DNA of 10,446 nt from DATKQI01 sp035532755 (GTDB taxonomy: Bacteria > Pseudomonadota > Alphaproteobacteria > Acetobacterales > Acetobacteraceae), in NCBI GenBank assembly GCA_035532755.1, contig DATKQI010000338.1, forward strand, positions 1-10,446, written 5' to 3'. This document shows positions 8,565 to 10,446 of this stretch, one piece after another. A program made the position numbers and the translations under genes. The notes below the pieces were generated by a model. It did not search any database. It was not told the DNA's origin and worked only from the letters and a program-made list of their open reading frames with translations. Position 1 is the stretch's first letter. Each line of letters begins with the position of its first letter.

Positions 8565-8616
8565 CGATCGAAACATGACGATAAGCATGAAGATGAAACA
8601 GGGGGCTTTCACATGA
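8561..8616 (+). promoter_or_regulatory. Leader of the binding-protein gene: two mini-ORFs linked by ATGA overlaps
   Basis: The 48-bp gap between permease 2 and the binding-protein gene is about 46% GC, far below its surroundings. It can be read as a continuous relay. The permease 2 stop overlaps ATG 8561, which encodes MTIET and stops at 8576-8578. That stop overlaps ATG 8575, which encodes MTISMKMKQGAFT and stops at 8614-8616. That stop in turn overlaps ATG 8613 of the binding-protein gene. The first two junctions are exact 9-bp repeats, CATGACGAT at 8560-8568 and 8574-8582, with a third, variant copy CATGAAGAT at 8586-8594. The frames are seen directly; a role in passing ribosomes to the last gene is inference, and neither peptide resembles anything I recognise. 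Confidence 0.45.
8599..8605 (+). promoter_or_regulatory. Ribosome binding site of the binding-protein gene
   Basis: CAGGGGG lies 7 nt before ATG 8613, within an A-rich, probably unstructured stretch. It is the best-placed Shine-Dalgarno-like element near this start and supports 8613 as the start codon. It would allow direct ribosome entry at the binding-protein gene in addition to read-through coupling, fitting the need for more binding protein than permease. Confidence 0.6.
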
Positions 8617-8729
8617 ACACGACACGCCGAACCGTTCTGCGCGCGGGCCTTGCAGCACCCGTGCTCGGCCTTGGCTTGCCCGGGGGCTTGCCCGGGGGCT
8701 TGCCCGGGGGCCTGCGCGGGGCGCGCGCC
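8613..8729 (+). other. Tat-type signal peptide coding region
   Basis: Residues 1-39 comprise a short polar n-region with Arg5-Arg6 followed by TVLRAG, a hydrophobic core containing three GLPG units and one GLRG unit, and an Ala-Arg-Ala cleavage motif (37-39) before AAPLKVGF. The pattern fits RRx(F/V)L Tat signals with signal peptidase I cleavage after Ala39, give or take one residue. Export through Tat rather than Sec is inferred from the twin arginines alone. Confidence 0.7.
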
Positions 8730-9728
8730 GCGGCACCGCTGAAGGTGGGCTTCGTCTATGTCGCCCCGATCGGCGATGCGGGTTTCACCTACCAGCACGA
8801 ACTCGGCCGGCGCGCGATGCAGGCCGCCCTCAATGGGCGGGTGCAGAGCAGCTACGTCGAGAACGTGAGCGAGGGGGCGGCGGCCGAGCGGGTGATCCAC
8901 CAGATGGCCGCGAACGGCAACGGGCTGATCTACACCACCTCCTTCGGCTTCATGAACCCCACCTACAAGGTGGCGGGGATGTTCCCGAAGGTGAAGTTCG
9001 AGCACTGCACCGGCTACAAGCGGCGGGTGAACATGGGCACCTATTCCGCCCGCTTCTACGAAGGCCGCTACCTCGCCGGGCTGATCGCCGGGCGGATGAC
9101 GAAATCCAACATCATCGGCTACGTCGTCGCCTTTCCCATCCCGGAAGTGGTACAGGGGGTGAACGCCTTCACCATCGCCGCCCGTTCAGTGAACCCGAAG
9201 GTGCAGGTGAAGCTGGTCTGGACCTCCTCCTGGTTCGACCCGGGCAAGGAGCGCGCGGCGGCGGACACGCTGATCTCCCAGGGCGCGGACATCCTGACCA
9301 ACCACACCGATTCCACCGCGGTGGTGCAGGCCGGGGAGGAACGGGGGGTGAAAACCATCTCCTACAACTCCGACATGTCGAAATACGGCCCGAAGACCTG
9401 CCTGACCGGCGTGACGATGGTGTGGAACCAGTACTATATCGACACGACGAAGAAGGTGCTCGATGGCACCTGGAAATCCGGCGATGTCTGGGGCGGGGTG
9501 AAATCCGGCATGGTGCGGCTCGCACCCTACAACAAACTGGTCCCCGATGCCGTGCGCAAAGAGGTCGCCGCCCGGCAGGCGGCGATGGCGAACCACACGT
9601 TCTCGCCGTTCCAGGGGCCGATCCTCGATCAGTCGGGCAAGGTGAAGGTCGCGAAAGGAACGGCGCTGACCGATCCGCAGATCCTCGCGCTCAACTGGTT
9701 CGTCCAGGGGGTGGAAGGCAAGGTGTGA
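8613..9728 (+). CDS. BMP-family periplasmic substrate-binding protein of the ABC importer, Tat signal
   Basis: This is the periplasmic receptor that captures the ligand for the importer encoded upstream. After a twin-arginine signal (TTRRTVLRAG, then a Gly/Leu/Pro-rich hydrophobic stretch and ARA at residues 37-39), the 371-residue protein has the BMP/PnrA-like domain. It begins LKVGFVYVAPIGDAGFTYQH (from residue 43) and continues through ENVSEGAAAERVIHQMA, TTSFGFMNPTYKVA, ARFYEGRYLAGLIAGRMTKS, AFPIPEVVQGVNAFT, SWFDPGKERAAADTLISQG, NHTDSTAVVQAGEERG, LDGTWKSGDVWGG and SPFQGPILDQSGKV. Characterised family members include T. pallidum PnrA, a purine nucleoside receptor. Purine bases or nucleosides are the likely ligand given guaD and xdh upstream, but the sequence does not say which. 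No lipobox cysteine is visible, so it should be soluble. Unusually for such operons it is the last gene. Its stop abuts the opposing pbpC stop. Confidence 0.93.
   Translation: MNTTRRTVLRAGLAAPVLGLGLPGGLPGGLPGGLRGARAAAPLKVGFVYVAPIGDAGFTYQHELGRRAMQAALNGRVQSSYVENVSEGAAAERVIHQMAANGNGLIYTTSFGFMNPTYKVAGMFPKVKFEHCTGYKRRVNMGTYSARFYEGRYLAGLIAGRMTKSNIIGYVVAFPIPEVVQGVNAFTIAARSVNPKVQVKLVWTSSWFDPGKERAAADTLISQGADILTNHTDSTAVVQAGEERGVKTISYNSDMSKYGPKTCLTGVTMVWNQYYIDTTKKVLDGTWKSGDVWGGVKSGMVRLAPYNKLVPDAVRKEVAARQAAMANHTFSPFQGPILDQSGKVKVAKGTALTDPQILALNWFVQGVEGKV
8673..8720 (+). repeat. 12-bp tandem repeat, four units, inside the signal peptide
   Basis: Three perfect copies of GGCTTGCCCGGG (8673-8684, 8685-8696, 8697-8708) are followed by one copy with two changes, GGCCTGCGCGGG (8709-8720). 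The unit is in frame and encodes Gly-Leu-Pro-Gly, with Gly-Leu-Arg-Gly in the last copy. Because the unit is a multiple of three, gain or loss of copies would lengthen or shorten the signal-peptide core without breaking the gene. Confidence 0.9.
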
Positions 9729-9731
9729 TCA
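9726..9731. other. Abutting convergent stop codons within the palindrome TGATCA
   Basis: The binding-protein stop TGA (9726-9728) is immediately followed by TCA (9729-9731), which is the TGA stop of pbpC read on the other strand. Together they form the perfect palindrome TGATCA. There is therefore no intergenic DNA between the two convergent genes, and any terminator for either transcript must lie inside the other coding sequence. Confidence 0.95.
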
Positions 9732-10446
9732 TCGTTCCACCCGCACCCGCGCATCGCGCGCCGCGCCGCTCTGGTCCAGCACGGTGATCCGGTAGAATCC
9801 CGGGCCGGGCGGGCGCCAGCTTGCATCGCGCAGCGCGGCGCGGGAGGGGATCGGCCGGCCGTCCACCAGGAAGCGCAGCGGGCGCCGGCCACCCATCGCG
9901 CGCAGGCGGATCGGCCCGCGCGCCGCAAGCGTGGCCCCGGCGGGCGGGAAAAGCAGGCGCAACGGGTCGGCCGGCCGTGCGGCGGTGAACACCAGCCGCG
10001 GCGGCGGCTTCGGTGCTGCGCGCGGCGCGGCCGGCAGCAGGCCGAACACCTCCGCCACGATCGGCAGCGCGGTGCCGGTGCCGGTCGCACCGGGCATCGC
10101 CGTGCCGTCCGGCCGCCCCACCCACACGCCCACCACATGCCGCCGGTCGAAGCCGAAGGCCCAGGAATCGCGGTTGCCCCAGCTCGTGCCGGTCTTCCAG
10201 GCGATGCCGTCAGGTCCGCCGCCCGGAAAGCGCCGGGTCAGGATCGCGGCGACCGTTCGCGCCGCCCCCGCCGACAGCAGCCGGTGCCCCGCCCTGCCTT
10301 CATCCCGCCGCAGCCGCAGCGGCGCCACCACGCCATCGGTCGCGAGCGCCGCATAAAGCGCCGCCATATCGCGCAGGCTGGTGCCTGCGCCACCGAGAAC
10401 CACCGGCAGCGACGGCGCGGCACCGGATGGCAGATGCAGCCGCACC
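9729..10446 (-). CDS. pbpC: Penicillin-binding protein 1C, C-terminal part (5' end beyond window)
   Basis: PBP1C is a bifunctional peptidoglycan glycosyltransferase/transpeptidase anchored in the inner membrane and active in the periplasm. Only the last 238 or so residues are in the window. They show LGGAGTSLRDMAALYAALA, a region typical of the late transpeptidase domain. The KTGTS active-site box follows (10182-10196 on the reverse strand) within WKTGTSWGNRDSWAFGFD, then VVGVWVGRPDG. After a Pro-rich linker comes the C-terminal domain characteristic of PBP1C, containing LLFPPAGATL, RPLRFLVDG and PGFYRITVLDQSG. The catalytic SxxK serine, the SxN motif and the whole glycosyltransferase domain must lie beyond 10446. 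The GTG at 10443-10445 is internal, not a start. The gene is functionally unrelated to the purine operon and converges on it with no spacer. Confidence 0.92.
   Translation of the reverse strand, partial: VRLHLPSGAAPSLPVVLGGAGTSLRDMAALYAALATDGVVAPLRLRRDEGRAGHRLLSAGAARTVAAILTRRFPGGGPDGIAWKTGTSWGNRDSWAFGFDRRHVVGVWVGRPDGTAMPGATGTGTALPIVAEVFGLLPAAPRAAPKPPPRLVFTAARPADPLRLLFPPAGATLAARGPIRLRAMGGRRPLRFLVDGRPIPSRAALRDASWRPPGPGFYRITVLDQSGAARDARVRVER

Noticed and set aside
9748..9760. Possible terminator hairpin CGCGC-ATC-GCGCG just after the binding-protein stop
   Set aside because: The stem is only 5 bp, lies inside the pbpC coding sequence, has no following T-tract, and such short GC stems are common by chance at this composition.
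10069..10095. Short GGTGCC-type repetition on the plus strand near the centre of pbpC
   Set aside because: It encodes a small Gly/Thr/Ala-rich loop (ATGTGTALP) in PBP1C and is too short and imperfect to treat as a separate repeat element.
1..10446. Search for a previously undescribed defence, mobile or RNA-based system
   Set aside because: Every stretch over 50 bp is covered by recognisable metabolic, transport or cell-wall genes. No transposase, integrase, tRNA, CRISPR-like array, long inverted repeat or riboswitch-like leader is visible in the window.

Overview
The window is very GC-rich, gene-dense DNA with almost no intergenic space. It carries a Mo-hydroxylase set split into separate small (FeS/FAD) and large (Mo) subunits, a purine-linked BMP-type ABC transporter, and a penicillin-binding protein 1C. 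This suggests an alphaproteobacterium, perhaps of the Rhodospirillales/Acetobacteraceae. The placement is inferred from gene style and composition; no rRNA or other phylogenetic marker is present.

Layout: positions 1-9728 hold a single plus-strand run of eight genes, probably one transcript whose start lies upstream of the window. The order is xdhA (5' end missing), xdhB, xdhC, a guanine deaminase (guaD), then ABC ATPase, permease 1, permease 2 and a Tat-exported BMP-family binding protein. The first three junctions are all ATGA stop/start overlaps. The ATPase starts at GTG 4 nt after guaD. The two permease starts overlap the preceding genes by 20 and 8 nt. The only gap of note is 48 bp before the binding-protein gene; it is unusually AT-rich and contains two mini-ORFs chained by ATGA overlaps. 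At 9729 the run meets, with no spacer at all, the 3' end of a minus-strand pbpC gene that runs off the right edge.

How the genes fit together: the binding protein captures a purine (base or nucleoside) in the periplasm, the two permeases and the double-NBD ATPase import it, GuaD deaminates guanine to xanthine, and XdhAB oxidises hypoxanthine and xanthine to urate. XdhC supplies sulfurated molybdenum cofactor to XdhB. No uricase or later ureide-pathway gene and no regulator is visible here, so the pathway encoded in the window stops at urate.

I found no RNA genes, mobile elements, CRISPR arrays or convincing terminators. The more unusual features are the mini-ORF relay at 8561-8616, a 12-bp tandem repeat inside the Tat signal peptide of the binding protein, a cysteine-containing tail on XdhC, and the zero-spacing convergent stop codons at 9726-9731.
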